A DNA stretch of 39,110 bases, taken from positions 1-39,110 of the forward strand of contig CAISYL010000194.1 in NCBI GenBank assembly GCA_903889655.1, in the 5' to 3' direction. This DNA comes from an uncultured Alphaproteobacteria bacterium (GTDB lineage: Bacteria > Pseudomonadota > Alphaproteobacteria > Parvibaculales > Parvibaculaceae). Shown here piece by piece: positions 29,028 through 38,670 of the stretch (position 1 is its first letter; the number at the start of each line of letters is the position of its first letter). Under the pieces are notes generated by a model. The model was not told the DNA's origin. It did not search any database and was given only the letters and a program-made list of their open reading frames with translations. Both the position numbers and the translations under genes were made by a program.

Positions 29028-30425
29028 CTAGGCGGCGTTCGAGTTCTCGGCAGTCTGCTCGACGATGGCCGGCTGTTCAATGGTGGCCGGGAGAACGAGT
29101 GTGGCGACCGTGCCCCGGCCGCGCCTGCTCTTCAGCGAAAAATCGGCGCGCATCACAATTGCAAGCTCGCGTACCAGGGCGAGGCCGAGCCCCGTTCCAT
29201 CGTAGCTCCGGTCGAGTCCGCTATCGGCTTGCCAGAACGGCTTGGTGGCGTTCTGCAATTCCTCTTCGCTCATGCCTATCCCCGTGTCGCGGACGCATAG
29301 GACGACGCTGCCATCCTGCCTATGTGCCACTTCGACCACGATGGAGCCGTTATGCGGCGTGAACTTCACCGCGTTCGTCAGAAGGTTGATGAGAATCTGC
29401 TTCAGTCGGCGTTCGTCGGTTTCGACCTGCGGAAGATTTGGCTCGGATTTGAATGCGAGCGAGACCCCACCGCGTTGAGCGCGCTCTCGCACGATGGAGA
29501 TGCAATTATTGCAGACGCGATCCATGTCGACCGGTTGCACGACAAGATTTTTCTCGTCGAGCTGAATGCGCGAAAGATCAAGGATGTCGTTGACCAGCGA
29601 CAGCAAGTGCTGACCTGCATCGAAGATGGTGTTCGTATATTCCTTGTACTTCTCGTTGTTGATCGGACCGAACATCTCCCGCGACATCATTTCCGAAAAA
29701 CCGAGGATGGCATTGAGCGGCGTTCTGAGTTCGTGACTCATATTGGCCAGGAATTCGGTCTTTGCCTTGTTCTCCTGCTGGGCGGCCGAATAAAGTTTCG
29801 CCTGTGACAGGGCTTCGGCGAGCTTGTGCTCGCGTTCGTTGGCTTCCGATCGCATTTTTATAAGACGGCGATTGACCCGAACGCGCAGGTCCTGGGCGAG
29901 GAGGCCGATCACGATCGCCTGCGTATTCATGATCGAAAAATGCAGGATCTCGTGCTGTGTGTCGGCAATCGTCATGGCCAGATAGAGCCAGACGGCGAAC
30001 GTCACCGCATAGGCAATGGCGAGGCGCCGGCGAGACAGAAAGAAGAGGCCGACGGCCACATAGACAAGCGCGAAGTTTGTCGACTGGTCGATATCCTGAA
30101 CCATCCACATGTGGATGGCGGAGTTCGACAGGCCAAGCGCGAAGAGGGCAAAGGCGGCATGATAGGCATGATCTACCGTGATCCTGCCTGTACGCGCCGA
30201 AAATCCGATCGCGGCCGAGAGCAGACCGCTCGCGACGGCGATCAACGTCATCTGCATACCTATCGGCGGCGGCAGCAGAATGCCGTGCAGAACGGAAAAG
30301 AGCGCGAAGAGGCCGGACAGATACATCGAAACCGGGAATACCGACTCGAGCAGAATGGCGTCGAGCTCGTTGCCAACGAGGTCTTCGTCATCAGTCTGTC
30401 TACGAACGATATTTTCGAGCCACAC
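29028..30425 (-). CDS. Membrane sensor histidine kinase, orphan
   Basis: A 465-residue kinase with about six membrane spans in the first 185 residues and no large periplasmic domain. A coiled-coil linker (190-220) leads to the HisKA dimerisation helix with phospho-acceptor His231 in LANMSHELRTPLNAILGFSEMM. The HATPase domain has NLLTNAVKFT (N box), RDTGIGMS (G1), FWQ (F box) and GTGLGLALV (G2). The H-box resembles the PleC/DivJ/PdhS group, which controls the cell cycle in alphaproteobacteria. No receiver domain or response-regulator gene is near. It starts with GTG at 30425 after GGGAGTAAGG. The signal is unknown. Confidence 0.92.
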   Translation of the reverse strand: MWLENIVRRQTDDEDLVGNELDAILLESVFPVSMYLSGLFALFSVLHGILLPPPIGMQMTLIAVASGLLSAAIGFSARTGRITVDHAYHAAFALFALGLSNSAIHMWMVQDIDQSTNFALVYVAVGLFFLSRRRLAIAYAVTFAVWLYLAMTIADTQHEILHFSIMNTQAIVIGLLAQDLRVRVNRRLIKMRSEANEREHKLAEALSQAKLYSAAQQENKAKTEFLANMSHELRTPLNAILGFSEMMSREMFGPINNEKYKEYTNTIFDAGQHLLSLVNDILDLSRIQLDEKNLVVQPVDMDRVCNNCISIVRERAQRGGVSLAFKSEPNLPQVETDERRLKQILINLLTNAVKFTPHNGSIVVEVAHRQDGSVVLCVRDTGIGMSEEELQNATKPFWQADSGLDRSYDGTGLGLALVRELAIVMRADFSLKSRRGRGTVATLVLPATIEQPAIVEQTAENSNAA

Positions 30426-30512
30426 CGCGCCTTACTCCCGCAGAACGGATAGTCATACATCCGTTCGATCCGATGATACGGGGCGCGTGTAAATCAAAAC
30501 TTAACTAAAATT

Positions 30513-30529
30513 GCGGTTTCATTAACCGC
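30513..30529 (-). terminator. Possible weak terminator after queF
   Basis: On the minus strand GCGGTT-N5-AACCGC forms a 6-bp stem whose loop holds the queF stop codon, followed by AATTTTAG. Short stem and weak U-tract, so low confidence. Confidence 0.4.
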
Positions 30530-31001
30530 GTCCGCGGTAAGGCGCGACACCTTGATCGGGCGCCCAGACACCTGCGGGAAGCTTTCCCGTCTGCCAGAAT
30601 ACATCGATGGGAATACCGCCGCGCGGATACCAGTAACCGCCGATGCGGAGCCAGCGCGGCGCGAGCAGCTTTGCCAGTCGTTTGCCGATCGCGACGGTGC
30701 AATCCTCGTGGAAGGCACCGTGATTGCGGAACGACTGCAGATAAAGCTTCAGCGATTTGGATTCGACGAGCCATTTTCCGGGCACATAATCGATGACGAG
30801 ATGCGCGAAGTCCGGCTGGCCGGTGACTGGGCAGATCGACGTGAATTCCGGCACCGTGAAGCGGGCAACATAATTTGTATCCGCGTGCGGGTTTGCCACG
30901 CGCTCGAGTTCTGCCTTATCGGGCGAAGCGGGGATCGCCACATTCGCGCCGAGCTGCGTCAGCGGGCCTTTCGCTGGCGTCTTCCTGGTTATCCGGGTCA
31001 T
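30522..31001 (-). CDS. queF: NADPH-dependent 7-cyano-7-deazaguanine reductase QueF
   Basis: Reduces preQ0 to preQ1, the last free-base step of queuosine synthesis. The short, single-domain form (159 residues). Cys57 in [15 protein letters not shown] is the covalent nucleophile and Asp64 the acid; [20 protein letters not shown] is the QueF signature that binds NADPH. Its start overlaps the queD stop as ATGA. Last gene of the queC-E-D-F operon. Confidence 0.97.
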   Translation of the reverse strand: MTRITRKTPAKGPLTQLGANVAIPASPDKAELERVANPHADTNYVARFTVPEFTSICPVTGQPDFAHLVIDYVPGKWLVESKSLKLYLQSFRNHGAFHEDCTVAIGKRLAKLLAPRWLRIGGYWYPRGGIPIDVFWQTGKLPAGVWAPDQGVAPYRGRG

Positions 31002-31369
31002 CGGGATTTCTCCGGTCCGTCGTAGATGCAGCCTTCGCGGCAGGATGCGCGGTGTATCTCGATACGGGCGAGTTCGGGCAGCGGTTTCTCGAGTTCGCGC
31101 CAGATCCAGGCGGCGATGCGTTCAAGCGTGGGAAGTTCGAGGCCTTCGATTTCATTCAACAGGCGGTGATCGAGCTTTTCACGGACGCGCATGAGTTCTC
31201 GTTCGACGTCTTCGAAATGGCGCACGAGGCCGGTGTCCGGCGCCGGCGTTCCGGCGAGCCAGACGACGACGCGGAACGAGTGGCCGTGCATGCGACGATT
31301 CGGATGCCCTTCTTCCGCATAAGGAAGAAAGTGCGCCGAGTCGAAGAAGAATTCCTTATAGATACGCAT
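30998..31369 (-). CDS. queD: 6-carboxy-5,6,7,8-tetrahydropterin synthase QueD family, Asn at the usual catalytic Cys position
   Basis: Makes 6-carboxytetrahydropterin from dihydroneopterin triphosphate in the preQ0 pathway. Zinc ligands His13, His28 and His30 ([15 protein letters not shown]), the Asp67-His68 pair (LDHRLLN) and Glu104 (RIEIHRAS) are in place. In E. coli QueD the catalytic Cys lies four residues before the second zinc His; here that residue is Asn24 ([10 protein letters not shown]). The C-terminus has two cysteines, Cys110 and Cys114 ([11 protein letters not shown]), which could matter instead. I chose ATG 31369, which shares a base with the queE stop and gives 123 residues; the frame is open 45 bases upstream. 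The operon context supports the assignment. Confidence 0.87.
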   Translation of the reverse strand: MRIYKEFFFDSAHFLPYAEEGHPNRRMHGHSFRVVVWLAGTPAPDTGLVRHFEDVERELMRVREKLDHRLLNEIEGLELPTLERIAAWIWRELEKPLPELARIEIHRASCREGCIYDGPEKSR

Positions 31370-32001
31370 CACGGTATACCGATCATCTTGTGTGTCTGGA
31401 GCGATAGACGCCATTTCGGATGTGCGAGGCAGTAGTCGGTCGCCGCCCTGGTGTTTTCCGCGGCATCCGGACCATCCATCGGCTGCAGGAGGAAATGGCG
31501 GAAGGCGAGGGATTCGAAACGCTCCGGGCGAGCCTTCGCCTGTGGAAAGACGAGTTTGATCTCGTCGCCCGACATCTGCTTCAACGGTGCGTCGGCCTTG
31601 GGGCTGACGCAGATCCAGTCGAGACCTTCGGGGGCGGCGATGGTGCCGTTGGTTTCGACCGCGATTTCAAAGTCGCGCTCGTGCAACGCTGAGATCAATG
31701 CCGGGTCGAGCTGGAGCAGGGGCTCTCCGCCCGTGCAGACGACGAAGCGGTTTTCCCGTGTGCCGGTTTTCCATGTGCGTTCGACGGCGCTGGCGAGTGC
31801 TTCCGCATCGGCGAACTTGCCGCCGCCTTCGCCGTCGGTGCCGACGAAATCGGTATCGCAGAAGGTGCAGACGGCGCGGGCGCGATCTTCCTCGCGGCCG
31901 GTCCAGAGGTTGCAACCCGCGAAGCGGCAGAAGACGGCCGGTCGACCGGCGTTCGCGCCCTCGCCCTGCAATGTGTAGAAAATTTCCTTCACGGAATACA
32001 T
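31369..32001 (-). CDS. queE: 7-carboxy-7-deazaguanine synthase QueE (radical SAM)
   Basis: Radical-SAM ring contraction of 6-carboxytetrahydropterin to 7-carboxy-7-deazaguanine. Cys30, Cys45 and Cys48 form a CX14CX2C cluster motif in place of CX3CX2C, as known for the Burkholderia multivorans QueE type. YTLQGEGANAGRPAVFCRF precedes it, and VVCTGGEPLLQ is the SAM-binding GGE motif. It has 210 residues from ATG 32001. Its stop overlaps the queD start, and it lies 4 bp after queC. Confidence 0.96.
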   Translation of the reverse strand: MYSVKEIFYTLQGEGANAGRPAVFCRFAGCNLWTGREEDRARAVCTFCDTDFVGTDGEGGGKFADAEALASAVERTWKTGTRENRFVVCTGGEPLLQLDPALISALHERDFEIAVETNGTIAAPEGLDWICVSPKADAPLKQMSGDEIKLVFPQAKARPERFESLAFRHFLLQPMDGPDAAENTRAATDYCLAHPKWRLSLQTHKMIGIP

Positions 32002-32005
32002 TGCG

Positions 32006-32716
32006 TCAGGTCCTCGCTGCGACCCAGGTCGCGTATCCGTTCGCGCGCAGCTCGCAGGCAGGACAGGTACCACAACCGTATCCCCACTCGTGGCGATGGG
32101 TGCGGTCGCCGCGGTAGCAGCTGTGCGTGTCTTCGAGAATTAGGTCGACGAGTGCTTGCCCGCCAAGTTTCTCCGCGAGAACCCACGTGGCCGCCTTGTC
32201 GAGCCACATCAAAGGCGTCTCGATGGTGAACTCGCGAGCCATGCCGAGGCTGATCGCGTGGCCTAGCGTTTGCAGCGTGTCGTTGCGGCAATCCGGATAG
32301 CCGGAGTAGTCGGTCTCGCACATGCCGCCGACGAGATGCGTCGCGCCGCGTCGATAGCCGAGCGCAGCGGCATAAGTCATGAAGAGAAGGTTGCGGCCGG
32401 GAACGAAGGTCGTCGGCAGACCGTTGTCGGCCATTTCAATGGCGACATCGCGGGTCAGAGCGGTCTCGCTGATATTGCCGAGTTCGCGAAGCGAGATCGT
32501 ATGATCCGGCCCAAGGGCGGCTTCCCAGCCCGGAAACCGCGCGAGCTCCGCCCGCAGCCTCTCGCGGCAGGCCAGCTCGATCAGATGCGACTGACCGTAG
32601 TCGAAACCGACGGTTTCTACGGTTTCGAAACGGTCGAGCGCCCAGGCAAGGCAGGTCGTCGAGTCCTGCCCACCCGAGAAAAGCACAAGCGCCTTGCCGT
32701 TTTTTGCGTCCGACAT
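32006..32716 (-). CDS. queC: 7-cyano-7-deazaguanine synthase QueC
   Basis: ATP-dependent conversion of 7-carboxy-7-deazaguanine to preQ0. PP-loop ATPase motif [12 protein letters not shown] (about 12-23) and a C-terminal zinc site of four cysteines ([24 protein letters not shown], split here by the spacing C-x-n-C-x2-C-x2-C). ATG 32716 gives 236 residues; a longer frame would run through the terminator of the upstream gene. First gene of the operon. I see no preQ1 riboswitch in the 65 bp before it. Confidence 0.96.
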   Translation of the reverse strand: MSDAKNGKALVLFSGGQDSTTCLAWALDRFETVETVGFDYGQSHLIELACRERLRAELARFPGWEAALGPDHTISLRELGNISETALTRDVAIEMADNGLPTTFVPGRNLLFMTYAAALGYRRGATHLVGGMCETDYSGYPDCRNDTLQTLGHAISLGMAREFTIETPLMWLDKAATWVLAEKLGGQALVDLILEDTHSCYRGDRTHRHEWGYGCGTCPACELRANGYATWVAART

Positions 32717-32781
32717 CGAAATATCCGCTCCGTTTCCGGTGTTGAACAGGAGCCGGGCCCCGACGTCAAGCGCAGCAAAAA

Positions 32782-32810
32782 GCCGCTCCGGAGAAGACAT
32801 CCGGAGCGGC
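32782..32810 (-). terminator. Intrinsic terminator of the DUF1302 gene
   Basis: On the minus strand an 11-bp perfect stem (GCCGCTCCGGA and its complement, 7-base loop) is followed by TTTTTG (32777-32781 as A5 on the plus strand). It stands 28 bp after the DUF1302 stop and insulates it from queC. Confidence 0.92.
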
Positions 32811-32838
32811 CATGTTGAAGTGTCCGTCGTGGGACCGA

Positions 32839-34788
32839 TCAGAACGAGTAGGAAACGCTCGCCGTGATGAAGTCCTTGTCGGATTCCGAATTGTACCAGC
32901 CGCCACCGAAGCTGTTGGTGTAGCTCAGCGAACCCTTGATGCGTGTCTGGTAGTCCGCAGAGACGCCAATCTCCGCCTCCTTCACGCCCTTGACGTAACC
33001 CGCCGTGATCGGACCGGGCGCATAGCCGAGGACGTCGTGCCGCCAGGCGATATAGGGGCTGAGTGTCAGTGGCAGGCCGACGGGGTTGGTGTAGTCGATC
33101 GATAGGATCATTCGATAACCTGCCGAGAAGCTCGTCGCGTATTGCGGATTCGTCTGTCCGTTGGTCAGCAGAGCCGCGGCATAGGGATTGCCAATTGCTC
33201 CGATGTTGCCGCCGCGCGACAACGGATAGTCGCCCGCGTCCGGCACATAAACGAAGCCTGCATTGACGATGAAGAGACCACCATCGGCATTCAGGAAGGA
33301 CGGGATCGGATCGCTCGTGTTGAAGGTCGAGATCGTATTGAACTGACCCTGCCAGGTTTGCAGATCGATATGAGTAAGGGTTGACTGCCCGGGACCTGGC
33401 GAATAGCCGAGATCGCTGAACTTATCCGAGGCGCCGCCTGAGAGCGGCCCGCTGGCGCCCAAGCCATCGATCTGGGAGGCATTCATCTCCGAGTCGGGAA
33501 GCGCGAGCGGCATTTGTGGTGTGAAGCTCACTTCACCGGCGAATGCAACGTCTCCGACGGTTGTGCTGAAGCTCGCACCCAGCATGTCGATGCTGCTCGG
33601 GTAATCGAAGAAGTAGGTCGACTGGTTGGCGCCATATGCGAACGCCGCCTGCGCGCCGGTCGACGAAGCGCAGCTCAACCCGGTCTGACTGAATACGTCA
33701 CCGCAAGCCTGAGAAAACGTCTGATTGCCGTTGGTGAAGCCGAGGAAGGGCAAGCGGCTGCTGTAGCGAACGTAATAGAGGCCGAGATCCGTGCCGTTTC
33801 CGAGATCCTCTGCGTAGTAGTGAGCAGCAACGCCAAACTGGTTCGAATTGCTTTGCCCCCTGTCGCCTGTGCGATCGAGCGCGATGGGTACTCCGCCGGT
33901 CAAAGCCGCAATGATTGTGGCCAAGGCGTTTCCGGGAGGGGCCGCGAGATCGGGATTATCCACGCCTGCTGCGGACAAGGCCGGCAGGGCGCCTTCGCCC
34001 ACGATATCGTCAGTCGAGAAGAACGAACCGGCGGCCGGCAAATCGCTCTTTTCGTAGCGGAACTGCCAGAAAGCTTCGACGGTCAGCTTGTCGGTGACGG
34101 CGAAGGAGCCGTAAACCATCGGCATCGGCGTCATCGCGTCCTTCAGTTCCGAGCCGGGCTGTTGGAGAGCGTTCACGTCAAAAGTCTGAAAAGCGTTGAT
34201 GCCGCCCGGAATGAGAAGGCTCTCACCCCAGTTCAAGGCCTGCTTGCCGACGCGAACCGTCGTCGAATGACCATCGACGTCCCACTTGCCGTAGAGGAAA
34301 GCATCGAGAACCTTCAGGCCACCCTGCATCTGATCGCGACCATCATGATTCAGATCGCGAAAACGCATGTCGTTGTTTGCATAGACGAGATCGTAGAAGG
34401 CCGTGGGGCGGACAAAGACGCCGTAATTCTGCCATTTGGCTTCGACGTCGACCGTTGCGCGAGCAAGGGCGCTGGTGAAGTCCCACTTGTCGAAGTTCAG
34501 GTTTCCGTTGTCTGAATTGATGCTTTGTTCATCACCGGTCGGCGTCTTGCAGCCACCGCTCACGGTATTGATGAACTGACACTCCCGGGCACTCGCCCGG
34601 ATCGTCGTGCCAGCGGAGAGGGTCGTGTCGACCGACACGTCCACATCGCCGACTTTGAATTTTTCTGCGTAGGCCGGCGCAGCTCCGATCAGGGTTGCCG
34701 CAACGGCAGCGCCGAAAAATAGAGATTTCAGTGTAGCCCCTTTTGCCTGTTCTGTCGTGACAGGCGACGTTCCCGCCGATACTCTCAT
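32839..34788 (-). CDS. DUF1302 family outer-membrane protein
   Basis: A 649-residue protein from ATG 34788. A signal peptide ends near APAYAEKF; the mature part is rich in alternating polar/hydrophobic strands with Tyr, Asn, Gly and Ser, and it ends in Phe (ASVSYSF), as outer-membrane barrels do. Segments such as [18 protein letters not shown] and [26 protein letters not shown] are typical of DUF1302 proteins. The role is not settled; the family often occurs with DUF1329 proteins near RND/MMPL exporters and acyl-CoA genes, suggesting transport of lipids or hydrophobic compounds. No good ribosome binding site precedes the ATG; AAAGGGG stands before an in-frame CTG at 34731, which would give a standard 22-residue signal peptide. 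Divergent from padR. Confidence 0.88.
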   Translation of the reverse strand: MRVSAGTSPVTTEQAKGATLKSLFFGAAVAATLIGAAPAYAEKFKVGDVDVSVDTTLSAGTTIRASARECQFINTVSGGCKTPTGDEQSINSDNGNLNFDKWDFTSALARATVDVEAKWQNYGVFVRPTAFYDLVYANNDMRFRDLNHDGRDQMQGGLKVLDAFLYGKWDVDGHSTTVRVGKQALNWGESLLIPGGINAFQTFDVNALQQPGSELKDAMTPMPMVYGSFAVTDKLTVEAFWQFRYEKSDLPAAGSFFSTDDIVGEGALPALSAAGVDNPDLAAPPGNALATIIAALTGGVPIALDRTGDRGQSNSNQFGVAAHYYAEDLGNGTDLGLYYVRYSSRLPFLGFTNGNQTFSQACGDVFSQTGLSCASSTGAQAAFAYGANQSTYFFDYPSSIDMLGASFSTTVGDVAFAGEVSFTPQMPLALPDSEMNASQIDGLGASGPLSGGASDKFSDLGYSPGPGQSTLTHIDLQTWQGQFNTISTFNTSDPIPSFLNADGGLFIVNAGFVYVPDAGDYPLSRGGNIGAIGNPYAAALLTNGQTNPQYATSFSAGYRMILSIDYTNPVGLPLTLSPYIAWRHDVLGYAPGPITAGYVKGVKEAEIGVSADYQTRIKGSLSYTNSFGGGWYNSESDKDFITASVSYSF

Positions 34789-34814
34789 TTTGAGGGTTTC
34801 TCCCGCTTACTCAG

Positions 34815-34841
34815 ATTCGGAGCCCCCCGTGGGATCCGAAT
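34815..34841. repeat. Inverted repeat in the DUF1302 leader
   Basis: ATTCGGA (34815-34821) and TCCGAAT (34835-34841) flank a 13-base C/G-rich loop, 27 bp upstream of the DUF1302 ATG. It would fold in the mRNA leader. Role unknown. Confidence 0.4.
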
Positions 34842-34881
34842 AGACGGCAACCGGTTACTCGCAGGGAGAGCCGATCGCCGG

Positions 34882-34898
34882 TAGGTGGTGCCGACCCG
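34882..34898. promoter_or_regulatory. Degenerate copy of the TAGGT-N7-ACCTA dyad
   Basis: TAGGT, seven bases, then ACCCG: a full left half-site with three of five matches on the right. Its centre (34890) is 53 bp, about five helix turns, from the stronger dyad at 34934-34952, on the DUF1302 side. It may be a second, weaker binding site. Confidence 0.35.
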
Positions 34899-34933
34899 GC
34901 ACAGAGGAGGTGAGGGTCAGTCGTTCTTATTGA

Positions 34934-34952
34934 TTAGGTAAAAAAAACCTAA
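34934..34952. promoter_or_regulatory. Dyad TTAGGT-N7-ACCTAA in the padR/DUF1302 promoter region
   Basis: A 6-bp inverted repeat around seven A residues, centre 34943. It is 82 bp from the padR start and 155 bp from the DUF1302 ATG. A further TAGGT half-site follows at 34971-34975. The same half-site and spacing occur between the TetR and DUF1329 genes at 38682-38698. Confidence 0.65.
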
Positions 34953-35024
34953 GTCGAGAAACTTTATAAATAGGTCATACAAAGCTTCGCAAGAGGCTGA
35001 TCTGCTGACGGGGAGGGAAGCGGG

Positions 35025-35591
35025 TTGAATACGAAGGAACTGTTGCTCAGTGTCCTCATGTCGGGACCGGCAACGGGCTACGACATCAAGAAGGTGCTTG
35101 AGAACGAGGTGTCGAACGTAATCGATGTCACGATCAGCAATATCTATCCGGCGCTGAACGAATTGGCGTCCGAGGGCCTGGTCAGCTGCGAGCGGGTGGA
35201 GCAGGAGAATCGGCCGAACAAGAAGGTTTACGAGATCACCGAAGCGGGAAAGTCGGTGTGTCTTCACACATTGATGACGGAGCCCGCCAAGCATAGGCTG
35301 CGCTCGGAATTCATGTTCATCCTCAGCTTTGCTCCATATTTGCCGGCGAGGCGCGTCCGCGAACTTCTCGATCAGCGTCTCGCCGAGATAGCAGGCACGG
35401 AAGCGACACTTCAGGCGATTGAAGGCAAAGATGGAACCTTCGGATATTCGCTGCCGGCGGGCCAGAAATTCTGTGTCGGTCTCGGCCGCGCGATGATCGA
35501 AGCGGAGCGGGCGTACATCGCGCAGAATCGCGAGTGGCTGCTAAATCGGACGCCAGAAGAATCGATTGCGCGGGAACTCACGTCGACATGA
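35025..35591 (+). CDS. PadR family transcriptional regulator
   Basis: A 188-residue DNA-binding regulator. The N-terminal winged helix (about 1-85: LLSVLMSGPATGYDIKKVLE, then SNIYPALNELASEGLVSCE and NKKVYEITEAGK) is the PadR domain; the C-terminal helices (95-180) are the Vir_act_alpha_C type dimerisation part. PadR proteins usually repress an adjacent operon and release it on binding a phenolic or other hydrophobic ligand. The start is TTG at 35025 with a strong GGGAGGG ribosome binding site, a setting that keeps levels low. It diverges from the DUF1302 gene, its likely target, and its end overlaps the methyltransferase gene by 14 bp on the other strand. Confidence 0.92.
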   Translation: MNTKELLLSVLMSGPATGYDIKKVLENEVSNVIDVTISNIYPALNELASEGLVSCERVEQENRPNKKVYEITEAGKSVCLHTLMTEPAKHRLRSEFMFILSFAPYLPARRVRELLDQRLAEIAGTEATLQAIEGKDGTFGYSLPAGQKFCVGLGRAMIEAERAYIAQNREWLLNRTPEESIARELTST

Positions 35592-36576
35592 TGGCGGCCG
35601 ATGACTGATCGATCCGGCTCGCCCATTTTCTGAAGATCCCGTCCTTGTTCTTGACGGCGAGGAACGAACGCAGATTGCCGTCCTTATAGAGGCGCGTGTC
35701 CTTCGCGCCGCTTCCCAGGATCTCGTAGACCTCAGTGAAGCCGACGGCGAAAAGACCGTCGATGACGCCCCGATAGGTCGGCATGAATTCGAAGTGGGTC
35801 TCGCCTTCGGCGGTGTAGCCGATGTCCTTCGAGCAGATGAGATGGAAGCCCGAGAAAGGATGCTTCTGGCAAAGCGTATCAAGAATCAGGAACTCTTTCG
35901 TCGTCTCGAAGAGATCGGTCAATAGCTCCATCGGAAAGGTGACGTGATAAAGCAGTCCGCCGCAGAAGACGATATCCGCCTGCTCGCGCATGCCAAGATT
36001 GCGGACGTTGCCTTGCTCGAAACGAACGCCGTCGATCCGGTAGGCGTCGGCGAGGAAACGTGCCTGCGCCAGATTTTCGTTGCGCAGGTCGAGGCCGGTT
36101 ACCGAACCGAAGCCGTGCTCCGCGAACTGTAGTGAAAAAACGCCGCAATGCGATGCGACATCGAGCACGGAAAGGTCCGTCTGCTGCCCGCCAGCGATCT
36201 CCGCGGCAAGGTCTACAAGCGCGTTGGCGCGATATCGATGAATATACCAGTCGAGTTCGTCCCGCCTGTTACGGGTGGAGACCGGCCCGAATTCAAGCTG
36301 ATAATGCCATGGGCCGAGCGAGGCGATTTCCGCCGGAGTCGGGGGCACGATATCGGATCCGGCAAAACGGGTTTCATAGAGAAACGGGGTCGTTTCGGTG
36401 GGGACGATGATCTGCGGCAGAAGATATTCGATCGGATTGAAGTCGTTCGCTTCGGCCCACATGCAGAAAGCCGTGTAGCGGCTCGCCTGTTGCCGGGCGG
36501 CAAGGCCAGGCGAGTTCCTGTAAATTCGCCTGTGGTGGCCGTCGATCGGCGTATCCGTGACCAGCTTTATCGGCAT
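35578..36576 (-). CDS. Class I SAM-dependent methyltransferase, function unknown
   Basis: A 332-residue protein with a Rossmann-type methyltransferase domain from about 130 to 260. Motif I is VLDVASHCGVFSLQFAEHG (137-155; the usual glycine loop is partly replaced by S-H-C-G), followed by GLDLRNENL (acidic ribose-binding residue) and ADIVFCGGLLYHV (motif IV). The N-terminal 120 residues and the C-terminal 70 are not recognised. The domain layout resembles small-molecule or CmoB-like enzymes, but no substrate can be given. It has a good promoter (36601-36629) and GGGGGA before ATG 36576. Its 3' end overlaps padR tail to tail. Confidence 0.85.
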   Translation of the reverse strand: MPIKLVTDTPIDGHHRRIYRNSPGLAARQQASRYTAFCMWAEANDFNPIEYLLPQIIVPTETTPFLYETRFAGSDIVPPTPAEIASLGPWHYQLEFGPVSTRNRRDELDWYIHRYRANALVDLAAEIAGGQQTDLSVLDVASHCGVFSLQFAEHGFGSVTGLDLRNENLAQARFLADAYRIDGVRFEQGNVRNLGMREQADIVFCGGLLYHVTFPMELLTDLFETTKEFLILDTLCQKHPFSGFHLICSKDIGYTAEGETHFEFMPTYRGVIDGLFAVGFTEVYEILGSGAKDTRLYKDGNLRSFLAVKNKDGIFRKWASRIDQSSAAIMST

Positions 36577-36600
36577 TGTTTTCCCCCGGGGCCTAGGCGA

Positions 36601-36629
36601 AAACTAGAGAGGCCCCTGAAAGCTGTCAA
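36601..36629 (-). promoter_or_regulatory. Promoter of the methyltransferase gene
   Basis: On the minus strand a perfect TTGACA (36624-36629), 17-bp spacer and TAGTTT (36601-36606). An inverted repeat GGGGCCT/AGGCCCC (36588-36594 and 36610-36616) spans the -10 and the expected transcription start, a possible operator. Confidence 0.6.
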
Positions 36630-36637
36630 TTTGCGTC

Positions 36638-36655
36638 GGCGCACGATCGTGCGCC
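36638..36655. promoter_or_regulatory. 18-bp perfect palindrome upstream of eno
   Basis: GGCGCACGATCGTGCGCC is fully self-complementary and lies 99 bp before the eno start, between eno and the divergent methyltransferase gene. It could be an operator, or a 7-bp hairpin with a GATC loop followed by CTCTTTC. Confidence 0.5.
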
Positions 36656-36747
36656 CTCTTTCGCTCGGCCGCTCTCTCCGATAGAAACGCGGTGTCTCGG
36701 CAGCTGGTGCGGTTTGCCGGGCGCCTTCCAACTGAAGCGGAGATTGA

Positions 36748-38035
<1,288 letters not shown>

Positions 38036-38044
<9 letters not shown>

Positions 38045-38620
38045 CCTGATCGCCTTCAGCATGAAATCGGAAAGCGCGACCGCCTGTTCCGTCAGGCTGT
38101 CGGTGTGATATTGCGCGACCATGATCGGGTTGTGAAATTTCAGCATGGCCGAGATCATGATAGCCGCCGTCTGGTCGATGTCGTCGATCTCGAATTCACC
38201 GGTGTCGACGCCGTCTCTCAGGATGGACGCAAAGATGTCGGTGAGCATCTTCTCGTGCCGGAAGACGATCGGCCAACGCTCGCTGGTCGCGGCAACGCAG
38301 GTCTCGTGCACCTCGCCATCGCGGGTGTAACGGTCCCGGTTGAATTCATGTACCCCGAGGACATATTCCCGCACACGCGCAGCGGCGCTGCCCGGCTGAC
38401 GGGCGATGGCGCGCGCGTTGTCTTCCGCCATCGAGAGCCAGATTTCCGAGACCGCCTCGATCAACGCGGCCTTGGTTGGAAAGAAGCGATAGATGTTGGC
38501 CGGCGACATGCCGCAATGCTTCGCGACGTCCGCGACTGTCGTCTTGATATGGCCGTGTCGTTGTATCTGCGCTGACGCAGACGCGAGAATCCTGTCTCGC
38601 GTGTCCTCCATTACGCTCAT
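38036..38620 (-). CDS. TetR family transcriptional regulator
   Basis: A 194-residue repressor type protein. The N-terminal helix-turn-helix is clear: RDRILASASAQIQRHG, then TTVADVAKHCGMSPANIYRFF and TKAALIEAV (about 5-62). The C-terminal ligand and dimer domain is variable and does not show the ligand. ATG 38620 has GGAGG 10 bases upstream; a longer frame exists but lacks support. It diverges from the DUF1329 gene, its probable target, and ends against eno with a 7-bp gap. Confidence 0.92.
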
Positions 38621-38670
38621 GTCGCCATTCCTCCCCAGTAACGGCTGACGAAATTTATCATATCGCCAGT

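Noticed and set aside
32717-32838. preQ1 riboswitch before queC
   Set aside because: The space is filled by the DUF1302 terminator, and the remaining 60 bases show no aptamer-like pattern.
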